The notes below the pieces were generated by a model, which saw only the letters and a list, made by a program, of their open reading frames with translations, was not told the origin of the DNA and made no database searches. Positions 7,386 through 17,524 of a stretch of DNA of 64,000 nt are shown here, piece by piece. Position numbers and translations under genes: made by a program. Position 1 is the stretch's first letter. The number at the start of each line of letters is the position of its first letter. The stretch lies in assembly GCF_900113285.1 (NCBI RefSeq), contig NZ_FOOT01000006.1, forward strand, positions 124,001 to 188,000. The letters are read 5' to 3'. The DNA is from Pontibacter chinhatensis (GTDB lineage Bacteria; Bacteroidota; Bacteroidia; Cytophagales; Hymenobacteraceae).

Positions 7386-8624
7386 ATGATCCCTTTCAGA
7401 GTGCAATTTAAATTTCGCTGGTGCCTGGTGGCATCGCTGGCCTTTCTCCCTTTTCTCGGCTGCCAGGAAGCCGGGCAGGACAACCTGCACGCCCACGGGG
7501 CGGAAACGGCAAAGGACAAAGATAGGCAACGCATACCGGTGCCCGACTGGTTTACCCCCGACAGCGCCAGCAAACTAGGCCATCACCTCGACTCCATTTT
7601 TACTTACTTCCACAAGCGCAAGGGTTTTAATGGCACCGTGCTCGTTACCAAGTATGACGAGGTGGTGTATACCGGCGCATTCGGCTACGGCGACTTCCGC
7701 AGCAAGGACTCGCTCCACACGCAGTCTGTGTTTCAGCTGGCCTCCGTGTCGAAGCAGTTTACCGCCATGGCCGTGATGATGCTGCAGGAGCAGGGCAAGC
7801 TGCAGTACGACGACAGCGTGCAGCAGCACATCCCCGACTTTCCCTACCACGGCATCACCATCCGCCAGCTGCTCACGCATCGCTCCGGCTTATCGAATTA
7901 TACTTACTTCAGCGATGAACTCTGGCACGACCGCAAGGTGCCGATTTACAATGACGACGTGCTCAAGATCATGGCAGAGCACCGGCCTAACCCCTACTTC
8001 CGCCCCGATGCCCGCTTCGACTACAGCAACACCGGCTATTTTCTGCTGGCCTCCATTGTGGAGCGCGCTTCGGGTATGCCTTTTTCCCAGTTTCTGCAGC
8101 AGCGCATCTTCAAGCCCTTGCAGATGACGAACACCTTTACCTTTAGCGACAGCCTGGTGTATGGCAACAAACTGGTGGTTCCGGGGCACACGGGCGGCAG
8201 GCGCAAACGGTGGCCTGACTACCTCGACACTGTGCTCGGCGACAAGGGGATGTACTCTACCGTGGAGGACCTCTACAAGTGGGACCAGGCCCTGTACACG
8301 AACAAGCTCGTGAAGCAGGAAACCCTGGAAAAGGCTTTTACCGGTTCCCGCCAGGAAAGGAAAAAGGATGAGGACTACGGCTTTGGCTGGCGCATCAAGC
8401 AGGTGCCCAACGGTGATACGGTTGTCTACCACGGCGGGCTGTGGCACGGCTACGCTACCTACCTCTTAAGAAACCCCAACGACCACAGCGCGCTGATTAT
8501 ACTGAGCAACGTACCCAACGGCAGTTTCCGCTACCTCAGGGAGCTGGAGGCCTTCCTCTACCCTACCCGCCCGGAAGACGACAAGCCGGAGGAGAAGATA
8601 ATTGTAGTGAGCGCGAAGAAGTAG
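7386..8624 (+). CDS. Serine hydrolase, class C beta-lactamase/PBP-like, lipoprotein
   Basis: The product has 412 residues with a lipobox, LPFLGC (Cys about residue 26). The beta-lactamase fold motifs are all present: SxxK as ASVSKQF in FQLASVSKQFTAMAVMM, YxN as YSNTGYF, and the C-terminal HGG in VVYHGGLWHGY. Proteins of this family are peptidases, esterases or PBP4*-like enzymes rather than true beta-lactamases; the substrate cannot be told. The predicted lipoprotein faces the periplasm or surface. It starts at the ATG at 7386, stands as a single gene, and is followed by the GGATTTGTAATCC repeat region. Confidence 0.88.
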   Translation: MIPFRVQFKFRWCLVASLAFLPFLGCQEAGQDNLHAHGAETAKDKDRQRIPVPDWFTPDSASKLGHHLDSIFTYFHKRKGFNGTVLVTKYDEVVYTGAFGYGDFRSKDSLHTQSVFQLASVSKQFTAMAVMMLQEQGKLQYDDSVQQHIPDFPYHGITIRQLLTHRSGLSNYTYFSDELWHDRKVPIYNDDVLKIMAEHRPNPYFRPDARFDYSNTGYFLLASIVERASGMPFSQFLQQRIFKPLQMTNTFTFSDSLVYGNKLVVPGHTGGRRKRWPDYLDTVLGDKGMYSTVEDLYKWDQALYTNKLVKQETLEKAFTGSRQERKKDEDYGFGWRIKQVPNGDTVVYHGGLWHGYATYLLRNPNDHSALIILSNVPNGSFRYLRELEAFLYPTRPEDDKPEEKIIVVSAKK

Positions 8625-8651
8625 TTTATACTTTAGGGGGAGGTACTTATA

Positions 8652-8803
8652 GCGCGACATACGCTCTTTCGGATTTGCAATCCGAAAGTATGATAACCGC
8701 GGATTTGTAATCCGCAGCGGCAACGGCAGGAGCTACGGGCAGGCATGCGGATTGCAAATCCGCAATTAAAAAGCTCCGGATTACAAATCCGGAGCAGCAG
8801 TTT
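8652..8803 (+). repeat. GGATTTGTAATCC hairpin array, left copy
   Basis: Four small hairpins share a TTGnAA-type centre but have different stems: TTCGGATT/AATCCGAA, GCGGATT/AATCCGC, GCGGATT/AATCCGC (with a GCA centre) and CTCCGGATT/AATCCGGAG. The same array, about 150 bases long, recurs inverted at 11813-11956, so the two copies flank the GH97 gene and a small gene. Confidence 0.85.
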
Positions 8804-8808
8804 AGGAA

Positions 8809-8923
8809 CTGTCCCCTTGAGGGGACTTTAGGGGTGTTTACACCTGCTGATTTTTCAGAACCACAAAAAAGAACTGCCCTGCTTCGTAGCTTTACACCCC
8901 TGTAGTCCCCTCAAGGGGACAGT
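8809..8923. repeat. Inverted pair of GTCCCCTTGAGGGGAC elements
   Basis: ACTGTCCCCTTGAGGGGAC and TTAGGGGTGTTTAC are followed about 40 bases later by their inverted copies, making an inverted repeat of about 115 bases. The design matches 1745-1834, although the central bases are unrelated. Confidence 0.8.
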
Positions 8924-9016
8924 CTCCTATACTTGATGGTGAACTTGGTACAGAAAAATACCATATACAAAAAGATAAGGATAGAAGTAAATGGGGACGC
9001 TCAAGCCATAAGTACT

Positions 9017-9193
9017 TTACTCCTTCTTGCTGCGGATGGCCCCGTACAGCACTGGGCTGAAAAACCGCAGGTTCTCCAGCACACATACCATACTGTAAAA
9101 CTTGTCGGGGTTTATCTCCTGCTCGTCGGCCATCGCCTCGATAATGGCATCCAAGGCCTGGGTATAATTGGCTTGAAATTCTTCTTCCGTCAT
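9017..9193 (-). CDS. Small conserved-looking acidic protein, 58 residues
   Basis: From the ATG at 9193 to TAA at 9017 the frame reads MTEEEFQANYTQALDAIIEA and ends RSKKE. Reasons to treat it as real are regular amphipathic helices, the GC-rich third positions of neighbouring genes, and an otherwise unexplained non-repeat stretch of just this length between repeat elements. There is no membrane segment, signal or metal motif. The composition suggests a small helical cytoplasmic protein. Function unknown. It lies inside the segment bounded by the inverted hairpin arrays and faces the serine hydrolase gene. Confidence 0.55.
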   Translation of the reverse strand: MTEEEFQANYTQALDAIIEAMADEQEINPDKFYSMVCVLENLRFFSPVLYGAIRSKKE

Positions 9194-9440
9194 GCGTGCT
9201 TCAAAGTATGGCTCCTGCCAGATAACCCCTAATTTATACTTTTAATTTCATTTTTCCTGATAGAAACGCCTTGCCTATACTTTGTCCACCACAAGTATAA
9301 ACTGGTATACAGGCGGAAGCGGGCGGAACAATTTATCTTGGCCACAGTAGGGATAAAATACACCCGCACCGGCTACTATAATAGCGCAGGCAGCCATACC
9401 TGCCACCAAAGTATAAAACCTATCAGTTTATATTGATTAA

Positions 9441-11633
<2,193 letters not shown>

Positions 11634-11653
11634 AAAGTAGAAAACTCAAGTAT

Positions 11654-11693
11654 AAAAAAGGCGCAGTTCCATTACAGGGGCTGCGCCTTTTTT
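11654..11693. terminator. Bidirectional terminator after the GH97 gene
   Basis: Stem AAAAAAGGCGCAG/CTGCGCCTTTTTT just after the stop codon, with A and T tracts on both sides. Confidence 0.85.
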
Positions 11694-11812
11694 ATACCTT
11701 CCCATCTTATCATCCTGGGAGGAGCTTGTGGGCAAACTGCAGGCGGCCTGAGCTTTTAGGCAACATCCTTTTCAAATGAAATTTACCTATTACTGCTCCA
11801 GTTTTTTTAACC

Positions 11813-11960
11813 TACTGCTGCTCCGGATTTGTAATCCGGAGCTTTTTTAACTGCGGATTTGCAATCCGCATGCCTGCCAATAGCTACTGCTTCTGCCTTT
11901 GCATATTACAAATCCGCAGTTACTATACTTTCGGAGTGCTAATCCGAAAGAGCGTGTAGC
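11813..11960 (-). repeat. GGATTTGTAATCC hairpin array, right inverted copy
   Basis: On the minus strand this matches 8652-8803 almost throughout. The first two hairpins (11822-11842 and 11850-11870) are intact; in the last two the pairing is damaged by substitutions. A CACGAGC/GCTCGCGC hairpin (11985-12006) of the kind ending block A follows. The gap is again between convergent genes. Confidence 0.85.
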
Positions 11961-12025
11961 GGCCAGAGGCCACTTCTATACGAAGCACGAGCGAAGACGC
12001 TCGCGCTATGACACTTAAATCATAC

Positions 12026-12622
12026 TTACTTGCGAGGCGGGTTGATCATGATGTGCGCGCCATGGGTGCCGGGGTGCATGATCCAGGGCATGGCCGGGGC
12101 ATCCGGTTTCAGGGGCAGGCCGGTGCTCTCGGCAGTAGCATACGGGATGTACACCACGTAGCGCAGGTAGCCATCTTTCACCTCGCCTGTCGCCGCATTA
12201 AACGCATTGGCATCAGCTGTGTACACAAACAAGGTGGTGGGCTCCTTCGGCATTTTCAATTTACCGCTTTTGGTTTCAGCCTCCCTGGTTTGGAAGATTT
12301 CCTCGGTACTTTTGCCGGCCTGCCTCAGCTCGCGGCCGCGTGCCATAAAGGGCTCCAGGTTTTTGTGGTAGCAGGATACCGAAAGCCCCTCCTGTTTCGG
12401 GTCGTCGGCTAGGCAAATGAGTTCATTGGTACCCTTGCGCAGCAGGACGAACTTACCGCTGGCATCGTAGCCATACACGGCGGCTCCGTCGCGCTTCTCG
12501 GCCGGGGCGGCCAGCAGGGCGGCTTTGATCTGGGCCTCTTTAGAGGGGACCTGCTGCTTCGTCTGGGCTGTGGCTCCGATGCTGCACATGGCCAGCAGGA
12601 TTAGGGTAAATGCTATCTTCAT
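12026..12622 (-). CDS. Hypothetical secreted protein
   Basis: A 198-residue product with a clear signal peptide (MKIAFTLILLAMCSIGATAQ, cleavage likely after ATAQ). The mature part is soluble, with AAVYGYDASGKFVLLRKG, ICLADD, and a C-terminal HPGTHGAHIMINPP segment rich in His. The His and two Cys could bind metal, but no known motif is evident. It reads as a small periplasmic domain protein of unknown function. Start at the ATG at 12622. It is a single gene facing the GH97 gene. Confidence 0.75.
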   Translation of the reverse strand: MKIAFTLILLAMCSIGATAQTKQQVPSKEAQIKAALLAAPAEKRDGAAVYGYDASGKFVLLRKGTNELICLADDPKQEGLSVSCYHKNLEPFMARGRELRQAGKSTEEIFQTREAETKSGKLKMPKEPTTLFVYTADANAFNAATGEVKDGYLRYVVYIPYATAESTGLPLKPDAPAMPWIMHPGTHGAHIMINPPRK

Positions 12623-12654
12623 CGTTTAAAGATTTTAGGTGAGCAGAGATTTTG

Positions 12655-12764
12655 GCCATACTTGCTAGCATGCAAGTATAAGCTCTTGTACCTAACGTAC
12701 TTCCTGATTTAAAGATAGGATTTTTAAAGTATAAATACTGCCACCAGGCAAGTATAAAACGGCC
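12655..12764. repeat. AAGTATAA cluster with palindromic pair
   Basis: TACTTGC and GCAAGTA face each other around TAGCAT (12659-12678); further copies follow at about 12727 and 12751. This short gap lies between two minus-strand genes. Confidence 0.5.
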
Positions 12765-12782
12765 GGAGATTTGAACTACTAC

Positions 12783-13607
12783 TTATGCAAGTACATCGAA
12801 CAAGCTGATCTGCTTGCCAATGTTTTTAGGCCGCACAGGCTCCCCGCTGATGGTATACACCGGCGTTTCCTCAAAACGGGAGGCCACAATTACCTCAGTG
12901 CCTTCCGCGTGCAACGAAAACAGTTCTTTTACCAGTTGCGGGTTATTATTGTCTTTGGAAAGATGCGAGAGCAGCACATGGCTCATGAACTCGGGTTTGT
13001 AAGCCGTGAACAGGCTCAGCGCCTGCCGGTTCGATAAATGGCCCCGGCCCCCGCGGATGCGGTTTTTCAGGTAATAGGGATAGTGCCCTTTCTCCAGCAG
13101 CCCTTCATCGTAGTTCGCCTCCAGAAAAGCCGCGTGGCATTGCTGGAAATGCTCGATCACGTGGTCGCAGGGAGCGCCGATATCGGTAAACACCCCCACA
13201 TTTATACTTTGCTGGGACACAATGAAGCTGTGCGGGTCACGGGCATCGTGAAACTTAGGGAAGGCCTTTACTTCCAACTGCCCCACCTTAATCACCTCGA
13301 ACGCCTCAAAATGCAGCACCTGAACGCCCGTAAAATCCAGCCGGCAATTGTAGAGCGTACCCGGTGTAATGTACACCGGCAGGCCATACTTGCGGGCCAG
13401 TACCGGGATACCCTTGATATGGTCGGAGTGCTCATGCGATACAAAAATGGCCTTCACCTTGCTCATGTGCAGCCCCAGGCGCTTCATGCGCCGCTCTGTC
13501 TCACGGCACGAAATACCGGCGTCCACTAGCACGGCCTCGCGGTCGTTACCGATGTAGTAACAGTTGCCATTGCTGCCAGAGTTAAGGGAGGTTATTTGTA
13601 ATTGCAT
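12783..13607 (-). CDS. MBL-fold metallo-hydrolase, YycJ/WalJ-like
   Basis: The 274-residue enzyme has the metallo-beta-lactamase metal-binding motif VSHEHSDHIKG near residue 55, a downstream KFHDARDPHSF, the GVFTDIG strand and a final LSHLSKDN segment. This order is typical of the cytoplasmic YycJ/WalJ group of single-domain MBL proteins, some implicated in DNA or RNA processing. The SLNSGSNGNCYYIG start is very characteristic of that group. The start at 13607 is supported by it. It sits alone, with simple-sequence repeats upstream. The exact substrate is unknown. Confidence 0.9.
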   Translation of the reverse strand: MQLQITSLNSGSNGNCYYIGNDREAVLVDAGISCRETERRMKRLGLHMSKVKAIFVSHEHSDHIKGIPVLARKYGLPVYITPGTLYNCRLDFTGVQVLHFEAFEVIKVGQLEVKAFPKFHDARDPHSFIVSQQSINVGVFTDIGAPCDHVIEHFQQCHAAFLEANYDEGLLEKGHYPYYLKNRIRGGRGHLSNRQALSLFTAYKPEFMSHVLLSHLSKDNNNPQLVKELFSLHAEGTEVIVASRFEETPVYTISGEPVRPKNIGKQISLFDVLA

Positions 13608-13649
13608 GCGACTGTAAAGTTCGCACTTTTTCTGCTACAGTTCAATGAA

Positions 13650-13699
13650 AGTTTAAGAGTTTGGGAGTTAGAAAGTTAGAGAGTTGGGGAATTTAGGAG
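13650..13699 (+). repeat. GAGTTAG/AAGTTAG simple repeat
   Basis: Degenerate 7-8 base units (GTTTAAGA, GTTTGGGA, GTTAGAAA, GTTAGAGA, GTTGGGGA) form a purine-rich run. Related runs stand in inverted orientation at 55366-55446 and 55566-55618. Confidence 0.7.
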
Positions 13700-13770
13700 C
13701 AAATCAACGAACAACGGATAACGAAAAACCAGCAATGGGCAGCAAACTTCGGAACTCGGCCGGTGTTATG

Positions 13771-13778
13771 TATCTTTG
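13771..13778 (+). promoter_or_regulatory. Probable -7 box TATCTTTG
   Basis: Matches the Bacteroidota TAnnTTTG consensus, 20 bases before the ATG at 13799. It rules out the GTG at 13763 as the start of that gene. No good TTG is seen 19 bases upstream. Confidence 0.55.
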
Positions 13779-13798
13779 CAGGAACAACCAGAAGCGCT

Positions 13799-14797
13799 AT
13801 GAGAGACCTGACCCTATATGACCCGTTTGAGCGAATGCAGTTTACCGACACGAACTGCTTTTTGTGCGGCACGATCATCACCACCGAGCACCGTGCCCCT
13901 GTGTTTGGGGAGTGGCTCCAGCAAAAGTATAACCTGAAGCAGAAAGAGCTGCTGATGCTCGATAAAAGTATAACTACCTTCGGTCAGCTCAGCATCCCTT
14001 GCTGCGACCGTTGTCATACCCATTACCTGATGCCGCTGGAGCATGAAGTAGAGCAGGCAGCAGGCAAAGGACTGGAGGGGCTCCAGGCACTTCCACCCCA
14101 ACGCCTGTTCCAGTGGATCGGCAAAATGTACTATGGCTCATTGGTAACGGAGCTGATAAAAGAGGCAGCCCCTTTAGTAATGCCGCAGTACGCCGTAAGC
14201 GAAGACCCGGCCATGCTGGGCAAGTTCCGCTCGTTCTTTCAGGTGCTGCAATCGCTGCGGGTGCCCATGGAGTTTTCCGATTTCCTGCCCTGCTCACTTT
14301 TCCTGCTGGAGGTGAGCCCTACCGAGGATGAGCTGCCATTTGAGTACCAGGACGAGCTGAAAACCATGGCCTTCAGTATAAAGCTTGGCCCGGTGGCCAT
14401 CATCTGCACCCTCCTGGACAACGGAATTATCAAAAAGGCTCTGGGACGCCTGCTGCAAGCCACCGAGGGCAAGCAGCTGCACCCTATCCAGCTAGCTGAG
14501 TTTAAGGCCCGCGTGTTTTACGCCGCCTATATCTTTAACGTGGTGCCGGAGTACTTTATTCGCCCGGTAAAACCCGAAGACGACCACCTGGTGCTCGACA
14601 CGCTCATAGACGACGTCACCAACGAGATTTTTAACCCCTGGGAGATGCCGGCCTACGCCCACATGCTGGAGGAAATGCTAAAGCCCTGGAGCATCCGCGA
14701 GCAACAAATCCTCCAGGACCCACAACGCCCCTTAAGCTTCCTGCTGGATGACAATAACCAGTTCAAGCCGATGGAGCGGTATGAGAAGATTGGTTAG
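13799..14797 (+). CDS. Hypothetical protein with N-terminal HNH-like zinc motif
   Basis: A 332-residue product with no signal or membrane segment. Residues 17-55 carry CFLCG and CCDRC, two Cys pairs that could hold one zinc, with TTEHRAPVFGEWLQ between them. The spacing CxxCG...EH..P.WL resembles the front of HNH-type domains in which Cys pairs build the fold, but the second catalytic His/Asn region is not obvious. The rest is helical, with the strings FLPCSLFLLEVSP and ARVFYAAYIFNVVPEYFI, which I do not recognise. The start at 13799 is chosen because a -7 box lies upstream. Function unknown; a nucleic acid role is only a guess. Confidence 0.75.
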   Translation: MRDLTLYDPFERMQFTDTNCFLCGTIITTEHRAPVFGEWLQQKYNLKQKELLMLDKSITTFGQLSIPCCDRCHTHYLMPLEHEVEQAAGKGLEGLQALPPQRLFQWIGKMYYGSLVTELIKEAAPLVMPQYAVSEDPAMLGKFRSFFQVLQSLRVPMEFSDFLPCSLFLLEVSPTEDELPFEYQDELKTMAFSIKLGPVAIICTLLDNGIIKKALGRLLQATEGKQLHPIQLAEFKARVFYAAYIFNVVPEYFIRPVKPEDDHLVLDTLIDDVTNEIFNPWEMPAYAHMLEEMLKPWSIREQQILQDPQRPLSFLLDDNNQFKPMERYEKIG

Positions 14798-14839
14798 AGG
14801 ATTATAATTTAGGAAGGGCTGGGAAGAGAATTTTATACC

Positions 14840-15475
14840 TCTCCCTCGCCCTTTCCTAAAATAGGATATGTGATTTGCAGTACCGGGTCCAACCACCCCT
14901 ACCCCTCCTTATCTAAGGAGGGGAGCTTGTTGTTACTGGTGCTGAAGTATAAGCTTCGTAGTCAAAGCATAAACACCCCTATGGTCCCCTCAAGGGGACA
15001 GTTTGTACTTACTACTTACTCTGTCATCTCGAGCAGCGCGAGATCTATCCGGAATTCTCTTCAGATCTCTCACTGCGTTCGAGATGACAGCAAAAGCAGC
15101 GGCTATCGAACTTGTTCCCAGCCTTTGGGTTGAGCGCCTTGTAGATTTCCGGTGCCCGTCAAGGGCATTGCGACCGAAGGGTAGCAAAGGAAATGTACAC
15201 CGCGCGATGCCCGAAGGCGAGGCCTCCCGGCCTGGGAGGGCAAAAAGCAGGAGATGAAACGAGCCGCTTGTGGGAACTAGAGGATGAACAGTAGCTAGCA
15301 AGGATAGCTTGCATCAAGTTGAAAGAAGCGGTGGCTGTGAAAGTATAAGCTGACAATTATAAAAGTATAGCAGCAGGTATAAAGTATGGCTTTTCAAGCC
15401 AGTCAAGTTGTAAACTTGACACCATCATAGGACACAAGTCTGAAGACTTGCGCCAGGAAAGAGAAGTATAAAGTA
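14840..15475 (+). repeat. Composite intergenic repeat block C
   Basis: Modules in the usual order: degraded CCCTC/CCTAAA module (14842-14870); GTCCAACCACCCC (14885-14930); one arm of GTCCCCTCAAGGGGAC (14971-15004); CTGTCATCTCGA/TCGAGATGACAG inverted repeat (15021-15090); large hairpin module (15105-15262) with outer stem TGTAgaTTTCC/GGAAATGTACA but inner stem TGCCC/GGGCA; AGCTT/GAAAGAAGC module (15283-15345); small hairpins (15385-15455) GGCT/AGCC, GTCAAGTT/AACTTGAC and CAAGTC/GACTTG. It lies between convergent genes. Confidence 0.85.
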
Positions 15476-15522
15476 TAGAACGCATCGACCTCCAAGGGTC
15501 ACATTAAATACTCCCAACTTAC

Positions 15523-15559
15523 AAAAAAGGCGGAGCCTGCTTAGGGATCCGCCTTTTTT
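15523..15559. terminator. Bidirectional terminator
   Basis: AAAAAAGGCGGA pairs with TCCGCCTTTTTT. It lies just beyond the stop of the minus-strand SIMPL gene. Confidence 0.8.
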
Positions 15560-15579
15560 GTATCCTATTCTAAAATCCC

Positions 15580-16302
15580 TTACTCAATCACAAAGCTTAC
15601 ATCCACATTCGAAGTAATCACTACTTCCCCTCCGGCAATCGTGGGTCCGCCGGAAGCGTCATAAGCAGCAGACTCCATCATAGCCATTTTATACATGGGT
15701 CGCGGTCCGCCGCCGTTGCTGCTCTCGCTGATGGAGTAAGCGCGACCTACCTTAGCCCCTAACTCCGAGGTTAGCTGCGTTGCCTTTGCCTTTGCGTTAG
15801 CCACTGCTTTCTTGCGCGCCTCTGTTTTATACTTTTCGATTTCGGAGTCAGACACCCGGAAGCTCACCCCGTTCACCTGGTTTACCCCTACGCCATAGAG
15901 ACCGGACAGCAGTTCATCAAACTTATCTAATTTCTTCACCAGCACCGTCATGTTTTTCTGAGCCATGTAAAAATCCGGTGTGGTACGGCCGTACTCCCCG
16001 CTGCTGTAGATAGGTTGCAGCGTTACATACGATGTCTGGATATGGCGGGCATCCACGCCCTGCTTTTTAAGGTAGTTGATGATAGCCGCAGCCTTTTTGT
16101 CGGTTTCCTTCCGAGCCTCGTCCAGTGTTTTGCCGCGCATTTCCACGCCCAGGTTTACAACAACCTCGTTGGGCTGCACCCTTACCTCGCCAATGCCACT
16201 AACGTTTACCAAAGGAGGCAGCACCTGTGCCTGCTGCGCCTGCACCGTGAAAGCCGAGACAAAGAACAGGCTCAGAAACAGGATCAGAGTCATTTTTTTC
16301 AT
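15580..16302 (-). CDS. SIMPL (DUF541) domain exported protein
   Basis: A 240-residue secreted protein. The signal peptide MKKMTLILFLSLFFVSAFTV ends at QAQ. The mature part has the SIMPL hallmarks VSGIGEVRVQPNEVVVNLGV, EARKETDKKAAAIINYLKK, YVTLQPIYSSG and ARKKAVANAKAKATQLTSEL. SIMPL-domain proteins are periplasmic or outer-membrane-associated; some, such as BP26 of Brucella, form channel-like oligomers, and their function is generally unclear. The start at 16302 is chosen because the 31 upstream in-frame residues do not resemble a signal. The next gene upstream on the same strand ends in its own terminator. Confidence 0.88.
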   Translation of the reverse strand: MKKMTLILFLSLFFVSAFTVQAQQAQVLPPLVNVSGIGEVRVQPNEVVVNLGVEMRGKTLDEARKETDKKAAAIINYLKKQGVDARHIQTSYVTLQPIYSSGEYGRTTPDFYMAQKNMTVLVKKLDKFDELLSGLYGVGVNQVNGVSFRVSDSEIEKYKTEARKKAVANAKAKATQLTSELGAKVGRAYSISESSNGGGPRPMYKMAMMESAAYDASGGPTIAGGEVVITSNVDVSFVIE

Positions 16303-16395
16303 AGTAATAGCGTTTAAGTTGAAAATATTAAAAGTATAGCTGAATGCTATATAGAGCCCCATCTCAAACCACATGCCAAAAGTATGGCACCCCAC

Positions 16396-16429
16396 AAAAA
16401 AACCCTTAACCGGAATGGCTAAGGGTTTT
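16396..16429 (-). terminator. Terminator after the 16449-16793 gene
   Basis: AAAACCCTTA pairs with TAAGGGTTTT; the T-rich tail (16395-16402 read on the minus strand) follows the stem. Confidence 0.75.
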
Positions 16430-16448
16430 CGTTTACAAATAAGGCAGA

Positions 16449-16793
16449 TTAATCTTCGGAATACTCAAACTCATCGTGCCCTCCACTATAGCGTGCTATC
16501 AGGATGGCACCAAGTGTCAGGGCACCGGTGGCCAGAATAAGCTGTGTGGTGCTCATGCGTCGGGTAGCTTTCACGATAATGTGGCCCAGGTCCTGCATCA
16601 GGTCGGGCAGCTTCTCGTGGCGGCCCTGAAACACATGCATCGCCGACTCTACTGTTTTGGACATGTCGTGCGGCTGCAGCAGCTGCATCATGCTCGGCTC
16701 CTGCTTCTTCTGTCCACCTTTCTGCTGGTTGCTATTCTTATTTTCGTTCGAGTTGCTCTGGTTTTGCGACGTATTGTTATCCATAGTTTTCAT
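16449..16793 (-). CDS. Small hypothetical membrane protein with Asn/Gln-rich N-terminus
   Basis: A 114-residue protein. Residues 1-30 are low-complexity Asn, Gln, Ser and Lys and probably disordered. Residues 37-80 are a soluble helical part (MSKTVESAMHVFQGRHEKLP). Residues about 84-103 form one membrane segment, TTQLILATGALTLGAILIAR, before an acidic tail. It resembles small tail-anchored or phage-shock-like proteins of Bacteroidota but I cannot assign a family. The next small gene lies directly upstream on the same strand. Confidence 0.7.
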   Translation of the reverse strand: MKTMDNNTSQNQSNSNENKNSNQQKGGQKKQEPSMMQLLQPHDMSKTVESAMHVFQGRHEKLPDLMQDLGHIIVKATRRMSTTQLILATGALTLGAILIARYSGGHDEFEYSED

Positions 16794-16846
16794 AGGTTTA
16801 AAGATTGATACAGGTGTATACGGCGCAAGGGCAAAAAGTATACTTT

Positions 16847-17128
16847 CTAGCTCAAGTGCTGCGGCCGGCCGCCGTGCTGCACCATCAGTTCGTCCATACG
16901 GGCCTGAAGCGTGTCTTCGCTCACCATCATACTTGCCGGGAAGCCCACACTCAATCCCTCCAGTTTCAGCACTTCCGAATCGGGGCTATAGTCATACTTG
17001 CCCGACACGCCTTTCTCGCTAAAGCTGCCGCTGTTGGCCTGCAGTTTTATACCGTAGGTCTGCAGCTTGTTTCTCAGTTGTTCAAAAGCCTCTGGTTTAA
17101 TGCCTTCGTATTGTAGGTTCTTCGCCAT
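16847..17128 (-). CDS. Small hypothetical protein, 93 residues
   Basis: The product has no signal or membrane segment. It has a helical first half (PEAFEQLRNKLQTYGIKLQ) and a second half with GVSGKYDYSPDSEVLKLEGL followed by GFPASMMVSEDTLQARMDEL. The compact architecture, good codon use and clean start at the ATG at 17128 support a real gene. It is on the same strand as the Asn-rich membrane protein 54 bases downstream, so the two may be co-transcribed. Function unknown. Confidence 0.65.
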   Translation of the reverse strand: MAKNLQYEGIKPEAFEQLRNKLQTYGIKLQANSGSFSEKGVSGKYDYSPDSEVLKLEGLSVGFPASMMVSEDTLQARMDELMVQHGGRPQHLS

Positions 17129-17282
17129 TTGTTGGAGTAGTTTAGAGTTTTAGAATAGGTTAATTTTAACGCAAGAAGGCATTATAAGTTAACTTTTGCC
17201 AGTGGCCCCGATGTTCTATAAATTTTTCAAATTGATAATCAGCCACATGCTTTATACTTGCAAAAAGTTTTTGCGGGGGCTA

Positions 17283-17312
17283 TTGCAGTAAAGAAAAGGA
17301 GCGCTATATTTG
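17283..17312 (+). promoter_or_regulatory. Promoter of the tRNA-Glu gene (TTG-N19-TATATTTG)
   Basis: TTG at 17283-17285 and TATATTTG at 17305-17312 match the Bacteroidota sigma consensus TTG-N19-TAnnTTTG exactly, 20 bases before the tRNA. Confidence 0.8.
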
Positions 17313-17331
17313 CACCACAATCAGACAGAAC

Positions 17332-17403
17332 GGCCCGTTCGTCTAGGGGTTAGGACGCCAGATTTTCATTCTGGTAACAGGGGTTCGATTCCCCTACGGG
17401 CTA
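17332..17403 (+). tRNA. tRNA-Glu (anticodon TTC)
   Basis: Acceptor arms GGCCCGT and ACGGGCT pair with a G-T first pair. The anticodon arm is CCAGA-TTTTCAT-TCTGG, anticodon TTC at loop positions 3-5. The T arm is AGGGG-TTCGATT-CCCCT. The CCA end is not encoded. A consensus promoter precedes it and a terminator follows. Confidence 0.97.
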
Positions 17404-17407
17404 CACG

Positions 17408-17441
17408 AAAGGCCTTCAGATAAAACTGGAGGCCTTTTTTT
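17408..17441 (+). terminator. Terminator of tRNA-Glu
   Basis: AAAGGCCT pairs with AGGCCTTT and is followed by a T run, starting five bases after the tRNA. Confidence 0.85.
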
Positions 17442-17524
17442 ATACTTCCCCTCTCCGATTTCCAGAAAAAACTAACCTGGCATTTCCAGCGCTTCATTTA
17501 GAATTTACCCACTTTTGATTTCTC

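Noticed and set aside
17332..17403. tRNA-Glu as a proven integration site
   Set aside because: AT-rich DNA follows it, but I find no second copy of the tRNA 3' end within the window and no integrase gene, so an att site cannot be claimed.
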